A stretch of 64,000 bases of DNA from Candidatus Paceibacterota bacterium. GTDB lineage: Bacteria > Actinomycetota > Actinomycetes > Nanopelagicales > Nanopelagicaceae. Positions 46,201 through 59,021 of the stretch are shown piece by piece. The position numbers were made by a program, and so were the translations under genes. The stretch is taken from NCBI GenBank assembly GCA_035530615.1, contig DATKUL010000001.1:62001-126000 (forward strand). Reading direction: 5' to 3'. Position 1 is the stretch's first letter. Every line of letters begins with the position of its first letter. The notes beneath the pieces were generated by a model. It saw only the letters and a list, made by a program, of their open reading frames with translations, did no database searches and was not told the DNA's origin.

Positions 46201-47082
46201 CTACCGCTTCAGAATTGCGCGCATGAGGCGCGCGGTTTCACTTGGAGTCTTGCCAACTCGAACACCAGCAGCTTCAAGTGCATCCTGCTTACCCTGGGCA
46301 GTTCCTGACGAACCAGAGACGATTGCTCCCGCATGCCCCATTGTCTTGCCTTCAGGGGCAGTAAATCCAGCGACATACCCAACAACTGGCTTGGTGACAT
46401 ATTCACTGATGAATTGAGCGGCACGCTCTTCGGCATCTCCACCAATTTCACCGATCATGACGATTGCCTCCGTGGCTGGATCATCTTGGAAGGCACGCAG
46501 GCAGTCAATGTGCGTGGTCCCAATGACAGGGTCTCCACCAATACCAACCGCGGTGCTCATTCCAATGTCATTAAGTTCGAACATCATTTGGTAGGTCAAT
46601 GTTCCCGATTTCGACACAAGTCCGATCGGTCCAGATCCCGTGATGTCGGCCGGAATGATGCCCACATTTGATTGGCCCGGAGTAATAATTCCCGGGCAGT
46701 TTGGTCCAATGATTCTCGTGACACCCTTGCTCTGTGAGTATGCAAAGAAGGCGGCGGTATCGTGGACTGGAATTCCTTCCGTAATAACTACAACGAGAGG
46801 AATCGCCGCGTCAATCGCGTCAATAACGGCAGCCTTTGCAAAACGTGGTGGCACGAAGACAACCGATGTATTTGCCGATGTCCCTGCAACTGCCTCTTGA
46901 ACTGTGTTGTAGACCGGAAGAAGATGCCCATCGATATCGACGATCATTCCGCCTTTACCCGGTGTAACTCCGCCAACAATATTTGTCCCTGCAGCCAACA
47001 TCCTGCGAGTGTGTTTGGTTCCTTCCGAACCAGTCATACCTTGGACGATGACACGACTTTCCTTATCGATGAAGATTGACAT
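46201..47082 (-). CDS. sucD: Succinyl-CoA synthetase alpha subunit
   Basis: Forms succinyl-CoA/succinate with ADP or GDP. 293 residues: CoA-binding [19 protein letters not shown] (~14), [20 protein letters not shown] (~120-140) and the phosphorylated His in [19 protein letters not shown] (~245). Coupled to sucC by a TAATG overlap. Confidence 0.96.
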   Translation of the reverse strand: MSIFIDKESRVIVQGMTGSEGTKHTRRMLAAGTNIVGGVTPGKGGMIVDIDGHLLPVYNTVQEAVAGTSANTSVVFVPPRFAKAAVIDAIDAAIPLVVVITEGIPVHDTAAFFAYSQSKGVTRIIGPNCPGIITPGQSNVGIIPADITGSGPIGLVSKSGTLTYQMMFELNDIGMSTAVGIGGDPVIGTTHIDCLRAFQDDPATEAIVMIGEIGGDAEERAAQFISEYVTKPVVGYVAGFTAPEGKTMGHAGAIVSGSSGTAQGKQDALEAAGVRVGKTPSETARLMRAILKR

Positions 47083-48245
47083 TATTTTGCCGCCAATTCT
47101 GCGGCGCGAGATGCTGCGCCATCCATAGTGTCTTGTTGTTCAATGAGTGGGTGCGCCGCATCCGTCAAAATTTTGCGCCCTTCAATAACATTATTTCCAT
47201 CCAAACGGACCACGATCGGCTTGGTTGCACGATCGCCCAAAATCTCAAGGGCTTGGACAATTCCGCTGGCAACCGCATCACAGGCGGTTATTCCGCCAAA
47301 GACGTTTACAAAAACACTCTTGACATCCTTATCGCCCAAGATAATGGAGAGACCATCAGCCATCACTTGCGCCGATGCTCCTCCGCCAATGTCAAGGAAG
47401 TTAGCTGGCCTGACGCCACCGAACTTCTCGCCGGCGTAGGCAACCACATCGAGGGTGCTCATGACGAGCCCGGCGCCATTTCCAATAATTCCAACTTCCC
47501 CGTCAAGTTTTACATAATTGAGGTTCTTGGCCTTGGCCTCTTCCTCAAGTGCGTTAGTGGCCGAACGATCGATCAAGGCTTCGTGGTCCGGGTGGCGGAA
47601 GTCAGCGTTGTCATCAAGTGTGACTTTGCCATCAAGGGCGATAATCCGACCATCAGTTGTTTTTACCAGAGGATTAACTTCTACCAGCGTTGCATCTTCA
47701 GAGGTAAATACACCCCAGAGCAACACAAGAGTGTCAGCAACTTGATCGACTATGTCTCCTGGGAATGCGGCGTCTTGAATAATCTTTAGCGCCGCAGATT
47801 TTGATAAACCTTCGATCGTATTGACAGGCACCTTGAGAAGTTTCTCGGGAGTATCACGCGCGACGGCTTCGATATCCATTCCACCTGCAACGGAGGCCAT
47901 CACCAAAAATGTTCGGTTTGATCGATCCAACAAGATCGCCAGGTAATACTCAGAATCAATCGGGGCAGCTTGGGCGATCATCACTTTTCCAACTATGTGA
48001 CTCTTTATGTCCATGCCTAAAATTGCGGCGGCCTTCTCGCGCGCATCGGTGGCATTCTCTGCAAGCTTTACGCCACCTGCTTTGCCTCTTCCACCCACTT
48101 TGACCTGAGCTTTGACAACAACTTTGCCACCAATGGCTCTAGCTGCCGCCTCTGCTTCATCAGGAGTAGTTGCAACCGCGCCCGCTAAAACTGGTACGCC
48201 GTGCTTTTCGAAAAGATCGCGAGCTTGATATTCAAAGAGATCCAC
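47082..48245 (-). CDS. sucC: Succinyl-CoA synthetase beta subunit
   Basis: ATP-grasp subunit of succinyl-CoA synthetase. GTG at 48245 is preferred over an ATG 12 nt upstream: it gives the conserved start [20 protein letters not shown] and has GGAG 6 nt before it. 387 residues match the usual length. Key segments are [18 protein letters not shown] (~45-62), NPLVKTTDG (metal site, ~205), [13 protein letters not shown] (~260) and [15 protein letters not shown] (~318-332). Confidence 0.95.
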   Translation of the reverse strand: MDLFEYQARDLFEKHGVPVLAGAVATTPDEAEAAARAIGGKVVVKAQVKVGGRGKAGGVKLAENATDAREKAAAILGMDIKSHIVGKVMIAQAAPIDSEYYLAILLDRSNRTFLVMASVAGGMDIEAVARDTPEKLLKVPVNTIEGLSKSAALKIIQDAAFPGDIVDQVADTLVLLWGVFTSEDATLVEVNPLVKTTDGRIIALDGKVTLDDNADFRHPDHEALIDRSATNALEEEAKAKNLNYVKLDGEVGIIGNGAGLVMSTLDVVAYAGEKFGGVRPANFLDIGGGASAQVMADGLSIILGDKDVKSVFVNVFGGITACDAVASGIVQALEILGDRATKPIVVRLDGNNVIEGRKILTDAAHPLIEQQDTMDGAASRAAELAAK

Positions 48246-48292
48246 GCGGAACTCCATTTCCCAAATCGATGTACGTGCGAACGGGAGTAATC

Positions 48293-50575
48293 CTAGAGCT
48301 TCTCCACGGGTGCATAACGCAGGAGCAATCTCTTCTCTCCTAGCGAACCAAAATCCACGTTTACGGCCGCGTTGTTTCCTTCCCCTGCCAGGGAGACCAC
48401 CTTTCCAAGCCCGAATGTGTCGTGAGACACACGATCTCCTACGGCAAGTTCGATGGGCGCAGATATTTTCCCAGTAGGCCGGGCTGGTGGGGTTGTAATA
48501 TCTCGTCGCTTCGTGGTCGGAAAACTGTTTCCCTTTTTTGACCAATTACGTGATGCCGCAGCATTTCGCCATTCGTCAGCCTCTTCCACTTCACGCCACT
48601 CAATGACCGCCCGTGGGATCTCGTCAAGAAATTCAGACGGCGAAGATGACATCACTCCCTTCCACATGGTTCGCTCCTCTGCGCGGGTAACGTAGAGACG
48701 TTCCTTTGCGCGAGTGAGACCAACGTATGCGAGTCGTCTTTCTTCTTCCATCTCACTGTTATCTTCAAGTGCGCGAAAATGAGGAAACACACCTCGTTCC
48801 ATTCCCGTAAGGAACACCGTCGGGAATTCCAATCCCTTCGCAGTGTGGAGCGTCATTAAAGTCACCACTCCGCCATGATCCTCCCCCTGGGGGATATCAT
48901 CAGCGTCAGCCACGAGTGAAACCTTTTCCAGAAAACCTCCAAGCGAAATAGTCTCGTCATCCCCTAATTCATCCAAAGGAGTATTTTCGTACTCGATCGA
49001 ATCAGCAATGAGCGCCTCGATATTCTCTATGCGAACGGCATCTTGAGGATCTTCGGTTTTCTCTAATAGTTCGATAATCCGAGTTCGCGTGAGAAGAGCT
49101 TCAATAATCGCAGAGGGTTTAGTTTTAGCTTCGACCAATTGACTAATTTCGTTAATCATTCCCAAGAATTGACCAACAGCCTCTACGGGTTTCGCGCGTA
49201 GCTCTTGGATTTCGACACACCGACTTAGTGCCTCTCTAAATGGGATGTCCGTCTTGCGTGCAAACGAATCAACCATGTCCAAGGTTTTTTCACTAATAGC
49301 CCTGGCAGGAAAATTGATTATGCGTCTCAAAGAAATTTCATCGTCTCTATTCACAACTACGTGCAGATAGGCCAGAACGTCCTTTACTTCTTTGCGGTCG
49401 TAGAATTTTTGCCCACCAACCACCTTATAAGGCATGCCATCAAGAGCCAACGCGCGTTCCAGAGCTCGCGACTGGGCATTGGTCCGATAAAAAATCGCGG
49501 TATCGCCTAATTCAGATACCCCTTGGGTTCTAAGACTTCGAATTTCCCTGACGATGAACTTGGCTTCCTCGTGTTCATTCCTGGCAACGTACCCGACCAG
49601 CGGCGTTCCTGGACCCTGCGCTGACCACAAGTTCTTTTCCTTTCGATTTTGATTTTCGGCTATCACGGCGTTAGCTGCGCTCAAAATATTCTGAGTCGAC
49701 CGATAATTCTGCTCAAGGAGAATTGCTTTTGCTTTTGGGTAATCTAATTCAAACTGCAAAATATTGCGGATCGTCGCACCACGAAAACCATAAATTGATT
49801 GGTCTGCATCTCCAACAACGCAGAGTTCGGCGGGTTGAAAGCCATCCTTCTCATCCCCAACAATTTCCCGAATCAGTATGTATTGGGCGTGATTAGTGTC
49901 TTGGTACTCGTCAACGAGAACATGGCGAAATCGCGAGCGAAAACGATCTCGACTTTCCGGAAAACGTTGCAGCACTTCCACGGATTTCATTATCAAATCA
50001 TCGAAATCCATTGCATTCGCGTCGGCTAACCTCCTCTGATAGATGCCGTAGACTTCTGCGACTACCTTTTCAACGGGGTTATCGGCAGTCCCCGCATAGT
50101 CTCGTGGCCCCTTCAACTCATTCTTGGCATTTGAGATACTCGCTTGAATCTGCCGCGGCGTGACGGCTTCTTCGTCACGGTTTAGAGACTTCATAATTAT
50201 CTTTATCAGTTGCAAACTATCCGATTGGTCATAAATACTGAATGAGTTTGTATAACCTAAGCGGGTGGCTTCCTGACGAAGCAGGCGAACACACGCCGAG
50301 TGAAAAGTAGAGACCCACATAGAACGCGCCACTTGTCCCACCAACTCGGTGACTCGGTCCTTCATCTCTCCCGCTGCCTTATTTGTGAAAGTGATTGCCA
50401 GGATCTCATAGGACTTTACGTCCCGCCTTTGCATCAAGTAAGCGATGCGGCGGGTCAGAACGCGTGTCTTTCCCGACCCTGCACCTGCCACGACCAGAAG
50501 TGGGCCGCCTTCGTGAATAACTGCGGCTGCTTGTTGCGGATTCAGCCCGTCTAGCAATGGATCAGGCATCGTCAT
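48293..50575 (-). CDS. pcrA: ATP-dependent DNA helicase PcrA/UvrD
   Basis: Superfamily 1A 3'-5' helicase acting in repair and in clearing obstacles from DNA. About 760 residues: Q motif LNPQQAAAV, Walker [20 protein letters not shown] (~30), Walker [15 protein letters not shown] (~215), [13 protein letters not shown] (~245), [19 protein letters not shown] (~560) and [15 protein letters not shown] (~605). The C-terminal Tudor-like domain has [18 protein letters not shown]. Three in-frame starts lie close together (GTG 50599, ATG 50575, ATG 50569); 50575 is chosen without a strong SD. Confidence 0.95.
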   Translation of the reverse strand: MTMPDPLLDGLNPQQAAAVIHEGGPLLVVAGAGSGKTRVLTRRIAYLMQRRDVKSYEILAITFTNKAAGEMKDRVTELVGQVARSMWVSTFHSACVRLLRQEATRLGYTNSFSIYDQSDSLQLIKIIMKSLNRDEEAVTPRQIQASISNAKNELKGPRDYAGTADNPVEKVVAEVYGIYQRRLADANAMDFDDLIMKSVEVLQRFPESRDRFRSRFRHVLVDEYQDTNHAQYILIREIVGDEKDGFQPAELCVVGDADQSIYGFRGATIRNILQFELDYPKAKAILLEQNYRSTQNILSAANAVIAENQNRKEKNLWSAQGPGTPLVGYVARNEHEEAKFIVREIRSLRTQGVSELGDTAIFYRTNAQSRALERALALDGMPYKVVGGQKFYDRKEVKDVLAYLHVVVNRDDEISLRRIINFPARAISEKTLDMVDSFARKTDIPFREALSRCVEIQELRAKPVEAVGQFLGMINEISQLVEAKTKPSAIIEALLTRTRIIELLEKTEDPQDAVRIENIEALIADSIEYENTPLDELGDDETISLGGFLEKVSLVADADDIPQGEDHGGVVTLMTLHTAKGLEFPTVFLTGMERGVFPHFRALEDNSEMEEERRLAYVGLTRAKERLYVTRAEERTMWKGVMSSSPSEFLDEIPRAVIEWREVEEADEWRNAAASRNWSKKGNSFPTTKRRDITTPPARPTGKISAPIELAVGDRVSHDTFGLGKVVSLAGEGNNAAVNVDFGSLGEKRLLLRYAPVEKL

Positions 50576-50630
50576 GGGGTGAAGTCTATTAGGCTTCACT
50601 GACTGGTTTTGTTTGACTTAAGGAGAGCGC

Positions 50631-51353
50631 ATGCAACCGTTGGACGATAGCGAGATCAAGAGAGTATTGGTCGTGAGCGCTCATCCGGATGACTCTGATT
50701 TCGGTGCCTCCGGGACCATCTCATCTTGGATCAAGCAAGGTATCCATGTCTCATATTGCATCTGTACAAATGGAGATCAAGGCGGAGAAGAGTCGGGTAT
50801 TCCTGTCGAAGAAATGCCTGCCGTGCGTCAGAAAGAACAACGTGCGGCGGGTGCAGCTATTGGTGTTACTGACATTACCTTCCTCAACTATCGCGATGGT
50901 TCGCTCGAACCAACACTTGGACTTCGCAAAGATATTGTTCGTGCTATCCGCATCGCGCAACCTGATCGTATGGTTATTCAGAGTCCTGAAAGAAACTGGG
51001 AACGCATAGGTGCAAGTCACCCTGACCATCTTGCAGCGGGTGAGGCGGCAATTCAAGCGGTGTACCCGGATGCGCGAAATCCTTTTGCTTTTCCAGAGAT
51101 GCTTGAAGAAGGCCTAAAGACCTGTCGCGTCAAAGAAGTTTGGGTCACTTCACACGCACGGCCAGATCACTTTGTAGATATCACTGATTTCTTTCATCTC
51201 AAGATGGCGACTCTTCACTCACATGTTTCCCAAACGGCCCATAACCCTGAAATGGAGAATATGGTTCGCTCGTGGGGAGAACGGAATGCGGAAACTGCAG
51301 GGTTTGCGAAAGGCAGAATTGCAGAAGCTTTTAAGATCGTTAACACCAATTAA
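50631..51353 (+). CDS. PIG-L family deacetylase
   Basis: Zinc hydrolase removing N-acetyl groups from sugars or small amides; relatives include MshB and Mca of mycothiol metabolism. 240 residues, with the metal motif SAHPDDSDFG (~18-27) and the third ligand in SHPDHLAAG (~130), plus CTNGDQGGEE (~45). AAGGAGA 6 nt before the ATG is the ribosome binding site. The substrate cannot be fixed from sequence. A GTGGTT/AACCAC hairpin (51371-51387) lies just after it and may weakly terminate. Confidence 0.88.
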   Translation: MQPLDDSEIKRVLVVSAHPDDSDFGASGTISSWIKQGIHVSYCICTNGDQGGEESGIPVEEMPAVRQKEQRAAGAAIGVTDITFLNYRDGSLEPTLGLRKDIVRAIRIAQPDRMVIQSPERNWERIGASHPDHLAAGEAAIQAVYPDARNPFAFPEMLEEGLKTCRVKEVWVTSHARPDHFVDITDFFHLKMATLHSHVSQTAHNPEMENMVRSWGERNAETAGFAKGRIAEAFKIVNTN

Positions 51354-51429
51354 GCTCACCCCCGCTGCCCGTGGTTTCGGCAACCACCAATCCATTTACT
51401 GTCCATACCTTTGGAATGCACTCTAGGAA

Positions 51430-52419
51430 ATGTTTCTTCACGTTCTTTTATTGCTGACATGTGCAATCGCGATTTATCTTGCCTGCGAGTGGTTTGTAAA
51501 CGCCGTTGAATGGCTTGGGGTTCGCCTAGAAATGGGAACCATTGCCATTGGAACTGTCTTGGCCGCAATCGGAACTGCCTTGCCTGAGAGTGTGGTGACT
51601 CTAGTCGCAGTCACTATGGGCCACACGGTCGAGTCAAAGGAGATTGGAGTTGGGGCCGCAATGGGAGGGCCGCTTGCTCTGGCGACAATTGCTTATGGCG
51701 TCTCTGGCTATATCTTGTTAAACAAAAAACATGGGCCCGAACCATTGAAGGATGTGGACCTGAGTCAGCTTCCTCGTGATCAGCAATGGTTCTTGATGAT
51801 CTTTCTTGTAAAAGTTTCGCTTGGGCTTGTTGCTTTTTCATTCAAGCCATGGCTCGGACTCCTTTTCTTCGCTGCTTACGGTGCCTATTTCATCAAAGAG
51901 ATGAGGGCAGATTCCGAAAAGCACAGCGCTGCCGAGTTAGAGCCCTTGAAACTGCAACCAAAAAAGATAGTCCCATCGGGATGGGCGATAGGAGTCCAAA
52001 CCCTGGCAAGCCTCCTAGTCATATTTATTACTTCTCAATTATTTGTTGCACAACTTGAATGGGTGGGACCAGCGCTAGGGCTTTCGGCAACAGTCACTGC
52101 TCTCTTGCTATCGCCCGTGGCAACTGAACTCCCGGAAGTAATGAACGCGATTATTTGGATTCGACAGGGTAAGACTTCACTAGCCCTGGCAAACATCAGC
52201 GGAGCAATGATGATTCAAGCAACAGTTCCATCTGGACTCGGGTTATTGTTTACTCCGTGGAAGTTTGATGGACCTTTGATGCTTTCTGGGGCAGTGACAA
52301 TTGCGGCGATTGTCTACCTCTTAGCCCTACTCCGCACAGAACAATTCACCCCATTTAAAATTTCAATCGTGGGGATATTTTACGGCATCTTTGCCGTCGG
52401 GCTATTCCTGATTGGTTAA
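51430..52419 (+). CDS. CaCA-family sodium/calcium-type exchanger
   Basis: Inner-membrane antiporter, 329 residues with ~10 helices and the two inverted alpha-repeats of the CaCA superfamily: repeat 1 has IGTALPESVVTLVAVTMG (~45-62), repeat 2 has LSPVATELPEVMNAIIW (~225-241), each with the ion-binding Glu. A cytoplasmic loop with KEMRADSEKHSAAELEP lies between them. The ion could be Ca2+ or another divalent cation against Na+ or H+. The helix-loop order and loop length are typical of bacterial members. Confidence 0.87.
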   Translation: MFLHVLLLLTCAIAIYLACEWFVNAVEWLGVRLEMGTIAIGTVLAAIGTALPESVVTLVAVTMGHTVESKEIGVGAAMGGPLALATIAYGVSGYILLNKKHGPEPLKDVDLSQLPRDQQWFLMIFLVKVSLGLVAFSFKPWLGLLFFAAYGAYFIKEMRADSEKHSAAELEPLKLQPKKIVPSGWAIGVQTLASLLVIFITSQLFVAQLEWVGPALGLSATVTALLLSPVATELPEVMNAIIWIRQGKTSLALANISGAMMIQATVPSGLGLLFTPWKFDGPLMLSGAVTIAAIVYLLALLRTEQFTPFKISIVGIFYGIFAVGLFLIG

Positions 52420-52448
52420 TACACTTCCAAGGTTTAATTGGTCGGCGC

Positions 52449-53210
52449 CTAGCTAACGATTACCTTTTCGATTGCGATCTTGACAGCTGGAGTTCCGTCA
52501 GAACCGCCGCCAGCAACACCTGCTGCTGCAATGGCCTTTACAATATTGAGTCCTGAAGTGATTTTGCCCCAGATGGTGTAATTAGCTCCAAGTGTGGTGT
52601 TGGCATATACCAAGAAGAATTGGCTGCCATTTGTTGATGGACCTGAATTCGCCATTGCGACTGTTCCCTCTGGATAATTGTTTGCTACCTGCTGAGGTAA
52701 ATTCTCGTCCTGAAAAGTGAATCCTGGCCCACCAGATCCTGTGGCCGTTGGATCCCCACACTGCAACACATAAATACCTGCCGTAGTGAGACGGTGGCAA
52801 AGGGATGCATTGAAATATCCGCCCGTCGCTAACGCGGTTAAGGCAGTCATGGTTACCGGCGCTTTAACTCCATTTGTTTCAATAACAATGTTTCCACAAT
52901 TTGTTACAAGGGTGAATGTTCCCATTCGACCCTTTGTCATTGTGCTTGGCGGAGTAATCGTTATTGGACTGTGACCGAGCGCTGTTGTGTCCTTGCATGC
53001 GACTCCAGAAGCAAGCGTTGTTGCTGCCATCGATGGAGTAGTTGCCGATGCGGAAGGAGTAGCCGATGGAGTAGTTGCCGATGCGGAAGGAGTAGCCGTT
53101 GATGGAGGAGTAGCCGAAGGTGTAGCGACACTCTTTTTCGGTGTCGACGAGCATGCAGAAAGAGTGGCGACAAGTAGGACGACTAAGCCAAAATAGATTC
53201 CACGTTTCAC
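52449..53210 (-). CDS. Cyclophilin-type peptidyl-prolyl isomerase lipoprotein
   Basis: Secreted folding catalyst, 253 residues. A signal peptide ends in the lipobox LSAC (Cys ~20), then a Ser/Thr/Pro/Ala-rich linker (~25-70) contains two exact copies of an 11-residue unit. The cyclophilin domain follows with ASLCHRLTTAGIYVLQCGDP (~135-155), GTVAMANSGPSTNGSQFFLVY (~185-206) and YTIWGKITSG. The usual first-strand Arg-Phe region (FHRV) is replaced by CHRLT, so catalytic strength is uncertain. Confidence 0.9.
   Translation of the reverse strand: MKRGIYFGLVVLLVATLSACSSTPKKSVATPSATPPSTATPSASATTPSATPSASATTPSMAATTLASGVACKDTTALGHSPITITPPSTMTKGRMGTFTLVTNCGNIVIETNGVKAPVTMTALTALATGGYFNASLCHRLTTAGIYVLQCGDPTATGSGGPGFTFQDENLPQQVANNYPEGTVAMANSGPSTNGSQFFLVYANTTLGANYTIWGKITSGLNIVKAIAAAGVAGGGSDGTPAVKIAIEKVIVS
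53032..53097 (-). repeat. Two exact 33-bp tandem copies inside the cyclophilin linker
   Basis: Units 53032-53064 and 53065-53097 are identical, encoding the 11-residue ATPSASATTPS twice. Being in frame and perfect, the tract probably changes length between strains by slippage. Confidence 0.85.
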
Positions 53211-53255
53211 GGTGTGAGCCTTTCGTAGATAGAGTACTTTTTCAACTAAGAGGCC

Positions 53256-54806
53256 TTACTCCCACTCAATGGTTCCTGGGGGTTTACTGGTTATATCCAA
53301 CACCACCCGATTTATATCTCGTACTTCATTGGTGATGCGAGTCGAGATTTTCTCAAGGAGTTCGTAGGGAAGTCTTGACCAATCCGCCGTCATGGCATCT
53401 TCACTGGAGACAGGCCGAAGGACGATTGGATGACCGTAGGTGCGACCATCTCCTTGGACTCCAACACTGCGAACTTCCGCCAGGAGTACCACTGGGCATT
53501 GCCAGATCAGTCGATCTTGTCCCGCACTGGCTAATTCTTCGCGGACAATGCGGTCTGCATGTCTCAATATTTCCAAACGCTCCTCAGTTACTTCTCCGAT
53601 GATTCGAATCGCAAGTCCCGGGCCGGGAAAAGGCTGACGCCAGACTATTTCTTCGGGAAGTCCCAACTCAAGACCCACCTGGCGTACTTCATCCTTAAAA
53701 AGAGTCCGTAGTGGTTCGATGAGGGTGAACTTTAAATCTTCGGGCAGGCCGCCGACGTTATGGTGGGATTTGATATTTGCCGTTCCTGTCCCTCCTCCAG
53801 ACTCGACAACATCTGGGTAGAGAGTTCCTTGGACGAGAAATTCGACATCGCCGCCGGCTGCAATTTCACGGGCAGCGGCTTCAAAACTACGGATGAATTC
53901 TCTGCCAATAATCTTCCGTTTAGTCTCTGGCTCACTAACCCCGGCTAGAGCATCCATAAACTGCCGCCGTGCATCGACTACTTTGAGTGAGACGCCAGTG
54001 GCAGCGACGAAATCTTTCTCGACTTGCTCGGTTTCACCGGCGCGTAAAAGTCCATGATCTACAAATACACAAGTGAGTTGATCTCCGATTGCCTTCTGAA
54101 TCATCGCAGCAGCAACCGCAGAATCTACTCCGCCAGATAATCCGCAGATAACGCGTTTCTCTCCGACAAGCGCCCTAACTTTTTCAATCTCATGCTCAAC
54201 GATATTTGCAGAGGTCCAGGAAGGGGAACACTTGGCAATATCGACCAACCAATGTCTCAGAATTTCCTGTCCGTACTCAGTGTGCAGGACCTCTGGATGG
54301 AATTGGACTCCTGCCAACATGGCCGTTTCATTCTCAAAGGCACTTATTGGAGTGTCGCTAGTACCTGCACAGACCGTGAAGCCGGGCGGCTCTTGAGTGA
54401 CTGCATCACCATGACTCATCCATACACGTTGCACATTTGGCAAAGACGCAAAAATTCTTGAGGTTGTCGCTGCATTGAGTTCCGTGCGGCCAAACTCTGA
54501 CTTCCCCGTCTTACTAACCACGCCACCGAGAGCAACAGCCATGACCTGGAAGCCATAGCAAATTCCAAAAACAGGAATGCCTAATTTGAGAATCTCCGGA
54601 TCCATGGCAGGAGCATTTGGCGCATAAACACTGGATGGTCCGCCAGAGAGAATTATGGCCTCTGGGTTTTTTGCCAGGACATCCTTTGCAGAAATTGAAG
54701 AAGGAACAATTTCGCTAAATACCCTGGCTTCGCGGACTCTGCGTGCGATCAATTGGGCGTACTGTGCACCAAAATCAACGACCAGCACTCCGGATGGATT
54801 AGTCAC
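53256..54806 (-). CDS. guaA: GMP synthase (glutamine-hydrolysing)
   Basis: Aminates XMP to GMP. The start is GTG at 54806, giving [20 protein letters not shown]; it overlaps the guaB3 stop by 8 nt, and GAGG lies ~10 nt upstream. 516 residues: a class I amidotransferase with [11 protein letters not shown] (Cys ~80) and [14 protein letters not shown] (His/Glu ~170), the PP-loop [15 protein letters not shown] (~218), and a C-terminal dimerisation domain ending PPGTIEWE. Confidence 0.95.
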   Translation of the reverse strand: MTNPSGVLVVDFGAQYAQLIARRVREARVFSEIVPSSISAKDVLAKNPEAIILSGGPSSVYAPNAPAMDPEILKLGIPVFGICYGFQVMAVALGGVVSKTGKSEFGRTELNAATTSRIFASLPNVQRVWMSHGDAVTQEPPGFTVCAGTSDTPISAFENETAMLAGVQFHPEVLHTEYGQEILRHWLVDIAKCSPSWTSANIVEHEIEKVRALVGEKRVICGLSGGVDSAVAAAMIQKAIGDQLTCVFVDHGLLRAGETEQVEKDFVAATGVSLKVVDARRQFMDALAGVSEPETKRKIIGREFIRSFEAAAREIAAGGDVEFLVQGTLYPDVVESGGGTGTANIKSHHNVGGLPEDLKFTLIEPLRTLFKDEVRQVGLELGLPEEIVWRQPFPGPGLAIRIIGEVTEERLEILRHADRIVREELASAGQDRLIWQCPVVLLAEVRSVGVQGDGRTYGHPIVLRPVSSEDAMTADWSRLPYELLEKISTRITNEVRDINRVVLDITSKPPGTIEWE

Positions 54807-55911
54807 GATGAATGAGTACCTCAACTCGCTGGAATTCCTTGACATCGGAATATCCACACGTGGCCATGGCACGGCGGAGTGCACCAAAGAGATTCATTGA
54901 TCCGTCCGATGCTCGAGAAGGTCCCAAGAGGATTTCGCGCAGAGTTCCGGATGTGCCCACCGCCACGCGCTCGCCCCGTGGGAGCTCTTGGTGGTGCGCT
55001 TCGCTTCCCCAGTGCCAACCAAGTCCAGGAGCCTCTACCGCTTTTGCGAGAGGCGATCCCATCATCACGGCATCTGCACCGCAAGCAATGGCTTTGGCAA
55101 TATCGCCACTTCGTCCAACAGAACCATCCGCGATGACGTGAACATATCGCCCGCCAGATTCATCAAGATAATCGCGTCGAGCCGATGCAACTTCAGCCAC
55201 TGCCGAAGCCATAGGAACTTCGATTCCCAGCACTTTTCGCGTTGTATGCGCAGAACCCCCACCGAATCCAACGAGCACACCTGCGGCGCCTGCGCGCATC
55301 AAGTGCAACGCTCCAACCGCAGTAGCAACACCACCAACGATCACTGGCACATCAAGTTCGTATATAAATTTCTTTAAGTTAAGCGCTTCATTTTTTAACG
55401 AAACATGCTCGGCACTCACGGTCGTTCCACGAATGACGAATATATCTACGCCTGCCTCAATAACGGTCTTATAGAGATCAGCAGTTCTTTGCGGTGATAA
55501 GGACCCTGCCACTCTTACTCCGGCATCGCGAATCTGCTGGAGTCTTTCTTTGATCAGAGTTGGCTGAATTGGCGCCGTATAAAGCTCTTGCATGCGACGG
55601 GTTGCATGCACATCCGGCATCGACGCAATTTCACCAAGTTGAATACGCGGATCCTCGTAGCGAGTCCATAAGCCCTCAAGGTTGAGTACGCCCAGACCAC
55701 CCAATTTGCCGATTTCGATAGCGGTTTCTGGCGAAACCACGGAGTCCATCGGAGCCGCAACCATTGGGATATCGAATTTATATGCGTCGATCTGCCAAGA
55801 AGTTGAGACTCCTTCATGATCGCGGGTGCGGCGGCTGGGAACTATGGCAATATCATCAAAAGAATAAGCTCTGCGAGCGCGTTTGCCAGGTGCTATTTCG
55901 ATTTCGCTCAT
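54799..55911 (-). CDS. guaB3: GuaB3-type IMP dehydrogenase-related protein
   Basis: A 370-residue TIM-barrel relative of IMPDH typical of actinobacteria. It has [19 protein letters not shown] at the start, [20 protein letters not shown] and [11 protein letters not shown], but lacks the GSICTT catalytic-cysteine motif of true IMPDH. GuaB3 proteins have been linked to GMP reductase-like or regulatory activity; the true reaction here is open. It is encoded between guaB and guaA, separated from guaB by 9 bp. Confidence 0.85.
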   Translation of the reverse strand: MSEIEIAPGKRARRAYSFDDIAIVPSRRTRDHEGVSTSWQIDAYKFDIPMVAAPMDSVVSPETAIEIGKLGGLGVLNLEGLWTRYEDPRIQLGEIASMPDVHATRRMQELYTAPIQPTLIKERLQQIRDAGVRVAGSLSPQRTADLYKTVIEAGVDIFVIRGTTVSAEHVSLKNEALNLKKFIYELDVPVIVGGVATAVGALHLMRAGAAGVLVGFGGGSAHTTRKVLGIEVPMASAVAEVASARRDYLDESGGRYVHVIADGSVGRSGDIAKAIACGADAVMMGSPLAKAVEAPGLGWHWGSEAHHQELPRGERVAVGTSGTLREILLGPSRASDGSMNLFGALRRAMATCGYSDVKEFQRVEVLIHRD

Positions 55912-55920
55912 GGTTACTCC

Positions 55921-57790
<1,870 letters not shown>

Positions 57791-57794
<4 letters not shown>

Positions 57795-57856
57795 AGCGCA
57801 AACCTTCCATTTGCAGACTTGTCTGAATGAAGTCTGATCAGCTTGTTTCTCTCCAT
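57791..57856 (-). CDS. 21-residue leader ORF coupled to the RTX gene
   Basis: ATG at 57856 is preceded by a perfect SD, AGGAGG, 4 nt upstream. It encodes [20 protein letters not shown] plus a final Leu, and its TGA overlaps the RTX start as ATGA. A CAGACTT/AAGTCTG hairpin can form inside it. The strong SD and exact overlap suggest a translated leader peptide controlling the RTX gene rather than chance. It could also be an alternative small product. Confidence 0.65.
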
Positions 57857-57952
57857 TGTTCCTCCTCAGGATAGGTTGATCTACAGGATTCAACGATCAA
57901 AACCACTCGCCCGTTACAGAAATATTAAGAATGTTTTTGGGTTACGGAGTCG

Positions 57953-58849
57953 CTAGCGCGAATCCCCTAGAACCCGTGAAATCTCCGCGCAGGCCGATCT
58001 CAGATCAGCGGAGAAGAGTGCGTCTTTACACTCATCCAGGTTCCATCCCGGTCCTCCAAGGAGTATGCGTGGGGCCGGCCGAACCTTAGGTAGATCACGG
58101 AAGAAGGCAGGATCACCGTTTTCGGGAAGGAGAGCCCAAAGAAATATGACCGGCGGGGCAATACGGGTCACTATTCTGGCAACTGCTGCGTGCGGTGTGC
58201 GAGCACCTAAAAAATATGAAGATATCGATCGTTCAGCCAACGCGGCTTTCACGGCGTAAAGTGCCAGGGAATGTTGCTCTTCACTTGGAGCCGCCAACAA
58301 GATCGGACGCGGGTTGCGGGCTTCATGAACTTCGACGGCTAACAATACTTTTTTCACTATTTCAGAAACCATATGTTCAACTTCAACGCCCTGATCGGTT
58401 CGCTCCCACTCGCTACCAATTCTCACAAGCAAGGGGACGACTATTTCCTGCCACGTGCAAATGACTCCATTTCGTGCCAGTTCTTGCTTCAGCCCCGATT
58501 CCAAGAAGCAATCATCCAAAGTGAACGCAGCCCTGTAGAAAATCTCAACGAGGTCTTGGGTTGAATTCCCATTCGGATTCTCGCGAATCAATTCTTCAAG
58601 TACGTCGCCGACCGTTTCATCACTACACAGGGCCTTCGCGCGAATTGCGGCATCACACGGTGCCACGCCTTCGATGACAAGACGGCGCATCAAGGTGAGC
58701 CTAGCCAGATCGCCGGAGGAGTAGCGTCGGTGATTGCCTGCCTCATGAACCGATGGTCCAAGGCAGTAACGTCGATCCCAGGTTCGCAGGGTGGCCGGAG
58801 CAATCCCCAGGCGGCGAGCCACCGCGGCCACCGTCAAGAACTCGCTCAT
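57953..58849 (-). CDS. MerR-type regulator with a B12-binding-like domain
   Basis: 298 residues from the ATG of MSEFLTVAAVARRLGIAPAT; an upstream in-frame start at 58912 is possible. The N-terminal MerR helix-turn-helix has RRLGIAPATLRTWDRRYCLG and GNHRRYSSGDLARL (~20-50). The middle is helical. The C-terminal Rossmann-like domain (~170-298) resembles cobalamin-binding domains, with EEQHSLALYAVKAAL in the place of the DxHxxG motif, the Asp being Glu, then LGARTP and ILLGGPGW. Relatives such as LitR/CarH are light-sensing repressors using B12. Cofactor binding here is uncertain. Confidence 0.82.
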   Translation of the reverse strand: MSEFLTVAAVARRLGIAPATLRTWDRRYCLGPSVHEAGNHRRYSSGDLARLTLMRRLVIEGVAPCDAAIRAKALCSDETVGDVLEELIRENPNGNSTQDLVEIFYRAAFTLDDCFLESGLKQELARNGVICTWQEIVVPLLVRIGSEWERTDQGVEVEHMVSEIVKKVLLAVEVHEARNPRPILLAAPSEEQHSLALYAVKAALAERSISSYFLGARTPHAAVARIVTRIAPPVIFLWALLPENGDPAFFRDLPKVRPAPRILLGGPGWNLDECKDALFSADLRSACAEISRVLGDSR

Positions 58850-58961
58850 GAGGCTATCTTCGGGCACTTGGGCAAATCTCACCACTTGAGAATCTAGGTG
58901 ATTTCCTGGCATGGGCTCGGGACTCTACGGAATTTCTCATGGACTTTTCAGTGATCTCTAC

Positions 58962-59000
58962 TTGAACCACCTATGAAGCGATTATAGAGTGGTACCACTC
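58962..59000 (+). promoter_or_regulatory. whiB promoter with overlapping palindrome
   Basis: TTGAAC (58962-58967), 17-bp spacer, TAGAGT (58985-58990) make a plausible promoter for whiB. A perfect 14-bp palindrome, GAGTGGTACCACTC (58987-59000), overlaps the -10 and the likely start point, a good position for a repressor. Confidence 0.65.
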
Positions 59001-59021
59001 CCCCAAGAAAGGAACTCGAAA

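Noticed and set aside
52987-53196. Val/Ala/Gly-rich plus-strand frame opposite the cyclophilin linker
   Set aside because: Produced by the tandem repeats of the linker on the other strand.
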